A stretch of DNA of 64,000 bases from Serratia nevei (GTDB lineage Bacteria; Pseudomonadota; Gammaproteobacteria; Enterobacterales; Enterobacteriaceae), in the NCBI RefSeq assembly GCF_024160145.1, contig NZ_JAMYWQ010000006.1, forward strand, positions 99,232 to 163,231, in the 5' to 3' direction. A program made the position numbers and the translations under genes. This document shows, piece by piece, positions 9,084-21,862 of the stretch. Each line of letters starts with the position of its first letter. Within the stretch, counting starts at the first letter, position 1. Under the pieces are notes generated by a model. It had not been told where the DNA came from, ran no database searches, and saw nothing but the letters and a program-made list of their open reading frames with translations.

Positions 9084-9905
9084 ATGAACGATGACTTTCA
9101 CTCCGCCGACGCGGATTGCAGCGAATGGCGGGCGGGCCCCTGGCTGATCGCCCTTGGCGGCCGCGATACGGCAGGCCGGGAGTATCGGTTGGGCACGCGC
9201 GAATACGACTGGCATCAGCATGTGCGCGGGCAGCTGTTGTGCGTCGAAAGCGGGGTGCTGCATGTGCGGACGGCGCAGGGCGATTGGGTACTGCCGCCGC
9301 AGCGGGCGGGCTGGATCCCGCCGGCGACGGAACATCGGGTGCAGGTCTGCGGCGCGCTGAGCGGTTGGAGCTTGCTGCTGGCGCCGGCGGCCTGTGCCGG
9401 TCTGGCGAATAAACCCTGCGTTATCGGTATCAGCGCCGTGCTGCAGGCGCTGGCTCAGCGGGCGCAAGCCTGGGACAAGCGCAGTGCGCTCACCCCGGAG
9501 CAGGATCGCATGGCGCAGGTGATGCGGGATGAGATACGTTTGGCGCCGACGGAGCCGCTGCATTTGCCGATGTCGTCCCATCCGCGCCTGGCCGGTGTTC
9601 TGCAGGCCTTGCTGGCGCAGCCGGGGAGCGAACGTTCACTCGAGGCCTGGGCTGAATGGGGCGCGATGTCGCCACGCACGCTGCGGCGGCTGATGATCGG
9701 TGAAACGGGGCTGAGCTTTGCCCAATGGCGTCAGCAGGCCCGGTTGTCATATGCCTTGGCGAAGCTGGCCGAAGGTGAAACGGTGCTGCAGATCGCGGAA
9801 ACGCTGGGGTATGCCTCGCCGAGCAATTTCATTGCCATGTTTCGCAAAGCCTTTGGCGATTCTCCGGCGCGTTATTTTTCCGCATCGGCAGGAAAGGGGC
9901 GCTAA
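9084..9905 (+). CDS. AraC-family transcriptional regulator
   Basis: A 273-residue regulator with an N-terminal cupin-like effector domain (EYDWHQHVRGQLLCVESG, then WIPPATEHRV) and a C-terminal double helix-turn-helix. The second helix pair shows the family signature LQIAETLGYASPSNFIAMFRKAFGDSPARY. It probably acts on the divergent monooxygenase gene and on itself (inferred from arrangement). The start is uncertain: a GTG at 9075 and the ATG at 9084 are in frame and neither has a strong ribosome site. Confidence 0.88.
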   Translation: MNDDFHSADADCSEWRAGPWLIALGGRDTAGREYRLGTREYDWHQHVRGQLLCVESGVLHVRTAQGDWVLPPQRAGWIPPATEHRVQVCGALSGWSLLLAPAACAGLANKPCVIGISAVLQALAQRAQAWDKRSALTPEQDRMAQVMRDEIRLAPTEPLHLPMSSHPRLAGVLQALLAQPGSERSLEAWAEWGAMSPRTLRRLMIGETGLSFAQWRQQARLSYALAKLAEGETVLQIAETLGYASPSNFIAMFRKAFGDSPARYFSASAGKGR

Positions 9906-10045
9906 GCGAAATACTTTGAGGATAGTTATATATCCCTGATTAATCATAATCTTATAGGGGATATTCGCGGCGAGGGAATGCTGTTACTCTTTTGGCGGGT
10001 GCTTGAGACTGTTCGTCTTGGGCATTGTGTGACAAGGCGGATAGA

Positions 10046-10100
10046 TGAAAGCCCCAGACTGACTCTCAATCAGAATGGGGCTGCACATACCGCCTAGACA
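10046..10100 (-). ncRNA. Candidate Sok-like antisense RNA
   Basis: On the minus strand TTGCCT (10134-10129), a 17-base gap and TACCAT (10111-10106) form a plausible promoter inside the Mok start region. Transcription from about 10100 would run into hairpin AGCCCCA/TGGGGCT (10082-10050) followed by TTTC, giving about 55 nt, near the size of known Sok RNAs and complementary to the toxin leader. Inferred from layout only. Confidence 0.45.
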
Positions 10101-10105
10101 CCGGT

Positions 10106-10276
10106 ATGGTAGCCCCTTCACAGCAAGGAGGCAAGCATGCGCTTAAAGCATGTGTTTCACTCGCTAACCGTTGTATGTATTACGGTTTTGTTATTTATCT
10201 GGATGATAAGAGACTCGCTGTGCGAGCTGAAGATCTACCAGGAAAATATCACTATCCTGATCAGGTTGGCGTGTGA
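10106..10276 (+). CDS. Mok-like overlapping leader frame
   Basis: A 56-codon frame (ATG at 10106, TGA at 10274-10276) that starts 31 bases upstream of the hok-like ATG and overlaps it in another frame. In plasmid R1 hok/sok, mok overlaps hok in the same way and its translation is needed for hok expression. The peptide has no recognisable domain. The call rests only on position relative to the toxin. Confidence 0.45.
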   Translation: MVAPSQQGGKHALKACVSLANRCMYYGFVIYLDDKRLAVRAEDLPGKYHYPDQVGV

Positions 10277-10289
10277 GGTGAAGCGGTAA
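10137..10289 (+). CDS. Hok/Gef-family type I toxin
   Basis: A 50-residue protein. A short basic N-terminus (MRLKHVFHS) leads into one membrane helix (LTVVCITVLLFIWMI), then the family hallmark RDSLCEL with its Cys, and a tail ending LACEVKR where known Hok proteins have AYE. Hok peptides insert in the inner membrane and depolarise it. The ATG follows AAGGAGGCAAGC. The upstream leader folds into nested hairpins, an overlapping Mok-like frame precedes it, and an antisense promoter can be drawn, which together are the parts of a hok/sok locus. The family call is strong; whether the locus is active is unknown. Confidence 0.85.
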   Translation: MRLKHVFHSLTVVCITVLLFIWMIRDSLCELKIYQENITILIRLACEVKR

Positions 10290-10295
10290 TCATAG

Positions 10296-10313
10296 GGCGG
10301 GGGCAACCCCGCC
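10296..10313 (+). terminator. Hairpin after hok-like gene
   Basis: Perfect stem GGCGGGG / CCCCGCC with loop GCAA, followed by TTCT, 6 bases past the toxin stop. It may end the toxin mRNA or form its 3' fold-back end. Confidence 0.7.
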
Positions 10314-10348
10314 TTCTGGTCTCCAGGCGCGGTTTCCGGCACCCGACT

Positions 10349-10609
10349 TTACATTTCCAGCTCGATATCCGTCAGCGGCATACAGCAGCAGGGCAGGATC
10401 TCGCCGGCGTTGATAAACGCCAGCGGCTGTTGGCGGTAGGCCACTTCGCCTTTCACCAGCTTTAGGCGGCAGGCGCCGCAATAGCCGGAGCGGCATTGGT
10501 ATTCCACCTGCACGTCGTGCAGTTCCAGCACGTCGAGCAGGCAGTTTTCACTGTTGGGGCAGGAGAGCTGCGTGCCGGCGGCGCGCAGCGTTACGATTGG
10601 CGTCGCCAT
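10349..10609 (-). CDS. yfaE: 2Fe-2S ferredoxin YfaE
   Basis: An 86-residue ferredoxin that maintains the diferric-tyrosyl cofactor of class Ia ribonucleotide reductase. Plant-type [2Fe-2S] ligands are visible as CRSGYCGAC plus a downstream Cys in PCCCMP. It is the last gene of nrdA-nrdB-yfaE, 3 bases after nrdB, the same order as in E. coli, and is presumably translated from the same mRNA. Confidence 0.93.
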   Translation of the reverse strand: MATPIVTLRAAGTQLSCPNSENCLLDVLELHDVQVEYQCRSGYCGACRLKLVKGEVAYRQQPLAFINAGEILPCCCMPLTDIELEM

Positions 10610-10612
10610 CGC

Positions 10613-11743
10613 TTACAGTTCGAAGTCGCTCAGGTCGTCGGCGTTGATCTCCGAGTCGATCTGGCCAACCAGGTAGGAGCTCACTTCCACTTCCTGCGGC
10701 GCTACCTGTACGTTGTCGGACACCAACCAGGCGTTGATCCACGGGATCGGGTTGGAGCGGGTTTCGAACGGCAGACCGAGGCCGACCGCCTGCATGCGGA
10801 TATTGGTGATGTATTCCACATACTGGCACAGGATGTCTTTGTTCAGGCCGATCATCGAGCCGTCGCGGAACAGGTATTCCGCCCACTCTTTTTCCTGCTG
10901 GGCAGCCAGCACGAACAGATCGTAGCACTGCTGTTGGCATTCCTCGGCGATCTCCGCCATTTCCGGATCGTCGGCGCCGGAACGCATCAGGTTCAGCATG
11001 TGCTGGGTGCCGGTCAGGTGCAGCGCTTCGTCGCGGGCGATCAGCTTGATGATTTTGGCGTTGCCTTCCATCAGTTCGCGCTCGGCGAACGCGAAGGAGC
11101 AGGCAAAGCTGACGTAGAAGCGGATCGCTTCCAGCGCGTTCACGCTCATCAGGCACAGGTACAGCTGCTTCTTCAGCGCGCGCAGATTGACGGTGACGGT
11201 TTTACCGTTCACCTGGTGGGTGCCTTCACCCAGCAGGTGATAGTAGCTGGTCATCTCGATCAGATCGTCGTAGTAACCGGAGATGTCTTTCGCGCGTTTC
11301 TTGATCTCTTCGTTGGTGACGATGTCGTCGAACACCAGCGCCGGATCGTTGACGATGTTGCGGATGATGTGAGTGTAGGAACGGGAGTGGATGGTCTCGG
11401 AGAACGACCAGGTTTCCACCCAGGTTTCCAGCTCAGGGATCGAGATCAGCGGCAGCAGCGCGACGTTCGGGCTGCGGCCCTGGATGGAATCCAGCAGCGT
11501 CTGATACTTCAGGTTGCTGATGAAGATGTGCTTCTCGTGCTCCGGCAGCGCCTGGTAATCGATGCGATCGCGGGAGACGTCAACTTCTTCCGGGCGCCAG
11601 AAGAAGGAGAGCTGTTTTTCGATCAGCTTTTCGAAGATTTCATGCTTTTGCTGGTCGAAACGCGCAACGTTTACCGACTGGCCGAAGAACATCGGCTCTT
11701 GCAGCTGGTCGTTTTTGGTCTGAGAAAAAGTGGTGTAAGCCAT
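10613..11743 (-). CDS. nrdB: Ribonucleotide reductase Ia, beta subunit
   Basis: The 376-residue radical-generating subunit of class Ia ribonucleotide reductase, which supplies the electron hole used by NrdA. The iron ligands can be read as Asp85, Glu116 and His119 (SETIHS), with the Glu/His pair in [14 protein letters not shown]; the radical Tyr is Tyr123 in HSRSYTH. The C-terminal tail ([14 protein letters not shown]) docks on NrdA. It lies between nrdA and yfaE; a 9-bp-stem hairpin sits in the nrdA-nrdB gap at 11778-11797. Confidence 0.97.
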   Translation of the reverse strand: MAYTTFSQTKNDQLQEPMFFGQSVNVARFDQQKHEIFEKLIEKQLSFFWRPEEVDVSRDRIDYQALPEHEKHIFISNLKYQTLLDSIQGRSPNVALLPLISIPELETWVETWSFSETIHSRSYTHIIRNIVNDPALVFDDIVTNEEIKKRAKDISGYYDDLIEMTSYYHLLGEGTHQVNGKTVTVNLRALKKQLYLCLMSVNALEAIRFYVSFACSFAFAERELMEGNAKIIKLIARDEALHLTGTQHMLNLMRSGADDPEMAEIAEECQQQCYDLFVLAAQQEKEWAEYLFRDGSMIGLNKDILCQYVEYITNIRMQAVGLGLPFETRSNPIPWINAWLVSDNVQVAPQEVEVSSYLVGQIDSEINADDLSDFEL

Positions 11744-11777
11744 AAGCCTGAATCCATCGTAACGTGGCTAAATGAAG

Positions 11778-11797
11778 GGGCCGGAAAATTCCGGCCC
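11778..11797 (-). promoter_or_regulatory. Intercistronic hairpin nrdA-nrdB
   Basis: Perfect inverted repeat GGGCCGGAA, loop AA, TTCCGGCCC in the 67-base gap between nrdA and nrdB. It has no T-run. It could stabilise the mRNA or set the relative output of the two subunits (inference). Confidence 0.5.
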
Positions 11798-11810
11798 GCT
11801 AGGTCAAACC

Positions 11811-14099
11811 TTAGATCTTGCAGGCGCCGCTTTCGCAGTCGTCATCGCCGGCCTTGGCAGGCTGCAAATCTTCCTGGGCGTCTTCCGCACCGTCGCGGGT
11901 ATTTTGGTAGTACAGCGTTTTCACGCCGAACTTGTAGGTGGTGAGCAGGTCTTTCAACAGCTGCTTCATCGGCACCTTGCCGCCCGGGAAACGGGTCGGA
12001 TCGTAGTTGGTGTTGGCCGAGATCGACTGGTCGATGAATTTCTGCATCAGCCCTACCAGCTGCAGATAGCCGTCGTTGCTCGGCATTTCCCACAGCAGCT
12101 CGTAGTTGTCTTTCAGACGCTCATACTCCGGCACCACCTGGCGCAGGATGCCGTCTTTCGACGCCTTGATGCTGATGTGGCCGCGCGGCGGCTCGATGCC
12201 GTTGGTGGCGTTGGAAATCTGCGAGGAGGTTTCCGACGGCATCAGGGCGGACAGCGTCGAGTTGCGCAGGCCGGTTTCCTGGATGTCTTTACGCAGGGTT
12301 TCCCAGTCGTAGTGCAGCGGCTCGTTGCAGACCGCATCCAGGTCTTTCTTGTAGGTGTCGATCGGCAGGATGCCCTGCGAATAGGTGGTTTCTTTGAACC
12401 ACGGGCAAGCGCCTTGCTCCTGAGCCAGACGGTTGGAGGCTTTCAGCAGGTAGTACTGAATGGCTTCGAACGTTTTGTGGGTCAGGTTGTTGGCGCTGCC
12501 GTCGGAGTAGCGCACGCCATTCTTGGCCAGGTAATAGGCGAAGTTGATGACGCCGATACCCAGGGTACGGCGGCCCATCGCGCCACGGTGTGCGGCCTTG
12601 ATCGGATAATCCTGATAATCCAGCAGGGCGTCGAGTGAACGCACCGCCAGGGTCGCCAGCTCTTCCAGATCGTCCAGGCTGTCGATCGCACCCAGGTTGA
12701 AGGCGGACAGGGTGCACAGCGCGATCTCGCCGTTTTCGTCGTTGACGTCTTCCAGCGGCTTGGTCGGCAGGGCAATTTCCAGACACAGGTTGGACTGACG
12801 TACCGGTGCGATCTGCGGATCGAACGGGCTGTGGGTGTTGCAGTGGTCGACGTTCTGGATGTAGATACGGCCGGTAGAGGCGCGCTCTTGCATCATCAGC
12901 GAGAACAGCTCAACCGCTTTCACGCGCTTCTGGCGAATGCTGTCGTCTTTCTCGTACAGCGTGTACAGGCGCTCGAATTCGTCCTGATCGGCGAAGAACG
13001 CGTCATACAGCCCCGGCACGTCGGACGGGCTGAACAGGGTGATGTCTTCGCCCTTGATCAGACGCTGGTACATCAGGCGGTTCAGCTGCACGCCGTAGTC
13101 CATGTGACGCACGCGGTTGCCTTCAACGCCGCGGTTGTTTTTCAACACCAGCAGGCTTTCCACTTCCAGGTGCCACATCGGGTAGAACAGCGTTGCCGCG
13201 CCACCGCGCACGCCGCCCTGCGAGCAGGATTTGACGGCGGTCTGGAAGTGTTTGTAGAACGGGATACAGCCGGTATGGAAGGCTTCACCGCCGCGGATCG
13301 GGCTGCCCAGCGCGCGGATGCGGCCGGCGTTGATACCGATGCCGGCGCGCTGCGAAACGTATTTCACAATGGCGCTGGAGGTGGCGTTGATGGAGTCCAG
13401 GCTGTCGCCGCACTCGATCAGCACGCAGGAGCTGAACTGGCGGGTTGGGGTGCGCACGCCGGACATGATCGGCGTAGGCAGCGAAATCTTGAAGGTGGAA
13501 ATCGCGTCGTAGAAACGTTTGACGTAGTCCAGACGGGTTTCACGCGGGTAGTTGGAGAACAGGCAAGCGGACACCAGCATGTACAGGAACTGGGCGCTTT
13601 CGTAGATCTCGCCGCTGACGCGGTTCTGCACCAGGTACTTGCCTTCCAGCTGCTTGACGGCGGCATAAGAGAAGTTCATGTCGCGCCAGTGATCGATAAA
13701 GGAGTCCATCTGCTCGAACTCTTCAGCGCTGTAGTCTTCCAGCAGATGCTTATCGTATTTGCCCATCTCGACCATGCGGATCACGTGAGCGTGCAGCTTC
13801 GGCGGCTCGAACTGGCCATAAGCCTTTTTACGCAGGTGGAAGATCGCCAGGCGAGCGGCCAGGTACTGGTAGTCCGGGGCATCGCGGGAGATCAGATCGG
13901 CTGCGGCTTTGATGATGGTTTCGTGAATGTCGGCGGTTTTGATGCCGTCATAAAACTGAATGTGTGAACGCAACTCTACTTGAGAAACCGAGACGTTGTG
14001 TAATCCCTCTGCGGCCCAATCGATGACCCGGTGGATTTTGTCGAGGTTGATGCGCTCTTTACGGCCATCGCGTTTAGTTACAAGCAGACTTTGGTTCAT
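11811..14099 (-). CDS. nrdA: Ribonucleotide reductase Ia, alpha subunit
   Basis: The 762-residue catalytic subunit that reduces ribonucleoside diphosphates. It begins with the ATP-cone allosteric domain (LLVTKRDGRKERINLDKIHRV). Active-site cysteines are visible in RQFSSCVLIE and SNLCLEIALPTK, and the C-terminal redox pair in CESGACKI (Cys755, Cys760). Length equals the E. coli enzyme within one residue. First gene of nrdAB-yfaE, with NrdR and DnaA sites upstream. Confidence 0.97.
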   Translation of the reverse strand: MNQSLLVTKRDGRKERINLDKIHRVIDWAAEGLHNVSVSQVELRSHIQFYDGIKTADIHETIIKAAADLISRDAPDYQYLAARLAIFHLRKKAYGQFEPPKLHAHVIRMVEMGKYDKHLLEDYSAEEFEQMDSFIDHWRDMNFSYAAVKQLEGKYLVQNRVSGEIYESAQFLYMLVSACLFSNYPRETRLDYVKRFYDAISTFKISLPTPIMSGVRTPTRQFSSCVLIECGDSLDSINATSSAIVKYVSQRAGIGINAGRIRALGSPIRGGEAFHTGCIPFYKHFQTAVKSCSQGGVRGGAATLFYPMWHLEVESLLVLKNNRGVEGNRVRHMDYGVQLNRLMYQRLIKGEDITLFSPSDVPGLYDAFFADQDEFERLYTLYEKDDSIRQKRVKAVELFSLMMQERASTGRIYIQNVDHCNTHSPFDPQIAPVRQSNLCLEIALPTKPLEDVNDENGEIALCTLSAFNLGAIDSLDDLEELATLAVRSLDALLDYQDYPIKAAHRGAMGRRTLGIGVINFAYYLAKNGVRYSDGSANNLTHKTFEAIQYYLLKASNRLAQEQGACPWFKETTYSQGILPIDTYKKDLDAVCNEPLHYDWETLRKDIQETGLRNSTLSALMPSETSSQISNATNGIEPPRGHISIKASKDGILRQVVPEYERLKDNYELLWEMPSNDGYLQLVGLMQKFIDQSISANTNYDPTRFPGGKVPMKQLLKDLLTTYKFGVKTLYYQNTRDGAEDAQEDLQPAKAGDDDCESGACKI

Positions 14100-14164
14100 G
14101 TGGTGTTTTACCTGTCCGTATGGTGCCCCTAAGCAGAAGTGTAGTCGCTCTGCTCAGTATGTAA

Positions 14165-14180
14165 ACACTATATATAGGGG
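14165..14180. promoter_or_regulatory. NrdR box of nrdA
   Basis: ACACTATATATAGGGG matches the NrdR consensus ACACWATATATWGTGT at the whole left half and centre. NrdR senses ATP/dATP and represses ribonucleotide reductase genes. Boxes usually come in pairs; only a degenerate second site (ATAGTG near 14204) is visible. Confidence 0.7.
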
Positions 14181-14250
14181 TTGTATGTCGGTGAGGTAAC
14201 AAGATAGTGAGAAAAAAAGGCGTTTGCAAGTGAACAAAACCGGCCTAATT

Positions 14251-14259
14251 TGTGGATAA
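14251..14259. promoter_or_regulatory. DnaA box upstream of nrdA
   Basis: TGTGGATAA is the reverse complement of the perfect DnaA box TTATCCACA. DnaA boxes upstream of nrdAB couple dNTP supply to replication initiation in E. coli, so the location fits. Beyond it, 14270-14520 is AT-rich with A and T tracts and holds no gene. Confidence 0.75.
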
Positions 14260-14537
14260 CTTGGGGGTGAAATCTAACTTGCCGTGCGAAGCGCGCGCCG
14301 TGACTGGCGCGACAAGCTTGTCAATAAGCGCGATCAGATTTTACTGAAAAACTGAAAATACCGATCGTTTGCCGCTTTATTAAACGTTAGAAAAAAACGG
14401 CATATTGATCTGATTTAATATTCTAAAAAACTGTTTACAACGGCTATTTTGATCGAAGTCGCGGAAATTAGGTATTTTTCCGAATGCGCCGCGGGCGCCG
14501 CCCCCCGGTAATGCAGGGCCGGCGCGGTTTACAGCGT

Positions 14538-15263
14538 TTAGCCTTCGTGCTGGGTGTGCACCATGTAGTTCACGTCAACGTTGCGTCCAAGCTTGAAATG
14601 ATCGGTGATCGGGTTGTAATGCAGGCCGATCATGTGCTTTTCGCGCAGCGGCGTGCCGTCGACCCAGCCGATCAGTTCGGAAGGGCGAATAAACTTCTTA
14701 TGATCGTGGGTGCCCTGAGGCACCATCTTCAGCACGTACTCGGCGCCGATCACCGCCATCAGCCAGGCTTTGGTGTTGCGGTTGATGGTGGAGAAGAACA
14801 CGTGGCCGCCCGGTTTCACCAGCTGGGCGCAGGCGCGCACCACCGAGGCGGGATCGGGCACGTGCTCCAGCATCTCCATGCAGGTGACCACGTCGTAGCG
14901 TTGCGGGTTGGCTTGAGCGTGGTTTTCCACCGTTTCCTGCACGTAAGTGACGTTCATGCCGCTTTCCAACGCGTGCAGCCGCGCGACCTGCAGCGGTTCC
15001 GCGCCCATGTCCAGGCCGGTGACCTTGGCACCTTCGCGCGCCATGCTTTCCGCCAGAATGCCGCCGCCGCAGCCCACGTCGAGCACCTGCTTGTCAAAAA
15101 TGCCGCCGGCGCGTTGCATGATGTAGTTCAGGCGCAGCGGGTTGATGCGGTGCAGCGGTTTGAACTCGCCTTCAAGATCCCACCAGCGGGAGGCGACGGC
15201 CTCGAACTTGGCGATTTCCTGGTGGTCAACGTTTTGCACTCGGCTGGATGATTCTGCGTTCAT
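14538..15263 (-). CDS. ubiG: Ubiquinone biosynthesis O-methyltransferase UbiG
   Basis: A 241-residue SAM-dependent methyltransferase for the two O-methylations of ubiquinone synthesis. The SAM-binding motif is VLDVGCGGG, with LEHVPDP and [14 protein letters not shown] following as in class I methyltransferases. The start MNAESSS follows AAGGAG at a long spacing; an upstream in-frame Met at 15320 would extend it implausibly towards the gyrA promoter. Divergent from gyrA across 212 bases, as in E. coli. Confidence 0.95.
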   Translation of the reverse strand: MNAESSSRVQNVDHQEIAKFEAVASRWWDLEGEFKPLHRINPLRLNYIMQRAGGIFDKQVLDVGCGGGILAESMAREGAKVTGLDMGAEPLQVARLHALESGMNVTYVQETVENHAQANPQRYDVVTCMEMLEHVPDPASVVRACAQLVKPGGHVFFSTINRNTKAWLMAVIGAEYVLKMVPQGTHDHKKFIRPSELIGWVDGTPLREKHMIGLHYNPITDHFKLGRNVDVNYMVHTQHEG

Positions 15264-18118
<2,855 letters not shown>

Positions 18119-18164
18119 AGCACGGTGAGGGCGTCGGCATGCCGACACCGTAATGCACCGAGAC

Positions 18165-18197
18165 AAAAGGGCCTGGCAGCGATGCTAGGCCCTTTTT
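18165..18197 (+). terminator. gyrA terminator
   Basis: Stem AAAGGGCCT(GGCA) / (TGCT)AGGCCCTTT around GCGA, followed by a T-run, about 50 bases past the gyrA stop. A further palindrome GTCGGCATGCCGAC lies at 18133-18146. Confidence 0.88.
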
Positions 18198-18285
18198 CAG
18201 TTCTATGGTTTAATTGGCGCACCGAGCCGCCGGCTGCCGCGCCGGCGACCCCGTGCGCCGCCACTGACTTTCGTATGGTATCCGA

Positions 18286-21150
<2,865 letters not shown>

Positions 21151-21155
21151 AAAGC

Positions 21156-21185
21156 AAACAGGCACGGCGAATGCCGTGCCTGTTT
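21156..21185. terminator. Bidirectional terminator rcsC/rcsB
   Basis: Perfect 13-bp stem AAACAGGCACGGC / GCCGTGCCTGTTT with loop GAAT between the convergent rcsC and rcsB genes, with short A and T tracts on the flanks. Confidence 0.85.
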
Positions 21186-21211
21186 GACGTTAGCCTGCCG
21201 TGAAGCGGGAT

Positions 21212-21862
21212 TTACTCTTTGTCCAGCGGCGTCATGCTGACGGAGGAGAGGTAGTTGAGCAGGGCGATGTCGTTTTCGACGCCCAGCTTCATCATCGCCG
21301 ATTTCTTCTGGCTGCTGATGGTTTTGATGCTGCGGTTGAGTTTCTTGGCGATTTCGGTCACCAGGAAACCTTCAGCGAACAGGCGCAGCACTTCGCTCTC
21401 TTTCGGCGACAGGCGTTTGTCGCCATAGCCGCTGGCGCTGATTTTCTCCAGCAGTTTGGAGACGCTTTCCGGCGTGAACTTCTTGCCCTTCTGCAGGGCG
21501 GCCAGCGCCTTCGGCAGATCGGTCGGCGCGCCCTGTTTCAGCACGATGCCTTCGATATCCAGATCCAATACCGCGCTCAGGATCGCCGGGTTGTTGTTCA
21601 TGGTCAGCACGATGATCGACAACTGTGGATAGTGGCGCTTGATGTACTTAATCAGCGTGATGCCGTCGCCATACTTGTCGCCCGGCATCGAAAGGTCGGT
21701 GATCAGCACGTTGGCGTCCAGCTTGGACAGATTGTTGATCAGTGCGGTTGAGTCTTCGAACTCCCCAACGACATTCACCCATTCAATTTGCTCAAGTGAC
21801 TTCCGGATGCCAAACAGTACGATAGGATGGTCATCAGCAATAATTACATTCAGGTTATTCAT
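21212..21862 (-). CDS. rcsB: Response regulator RcsB
   Basis: A 216-residue NarL-type regulator of capsule, flagellar and envelope genes. The receiver shows the acidic pair at ADDHP (10-11) and phospho-acceptor Asp56 (LITDLSMPG). The C-terminal LuxR helix-turn-helix reads LSPKESEVLRLFAEG and IAKKLNRSIKTISSQK. Its start overlaps the rcsD stop by 8 bases, indicating coupled translation. Confidence 0.97.
   Translation of the reverse strand: MNNLNVIIADDHPIVLFGIRKSLEQIEWVNVVGEFEDSTALINNLSKLDANVLITDLSMPGDKYGDGITLIKYIKRHYPQLSIIVLTMNNNPAILSAVLDLDIEGIVLKQGAPTDLPKALAALQKGKKFTPESVSKLLEKISASGYGDKRLSPKESEVLRLFAEGFLVTEIAKKLNRSIKTISSQKKSAMMKLGVENDIALLNYLSSVSMTPLDKE

Noticed and set aside
10496..11944. 482-codon plus-strand frame
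   Set aside because: Lies antisense to nrdB and yfaE, which are certain from active-site residues; no family features of its own.
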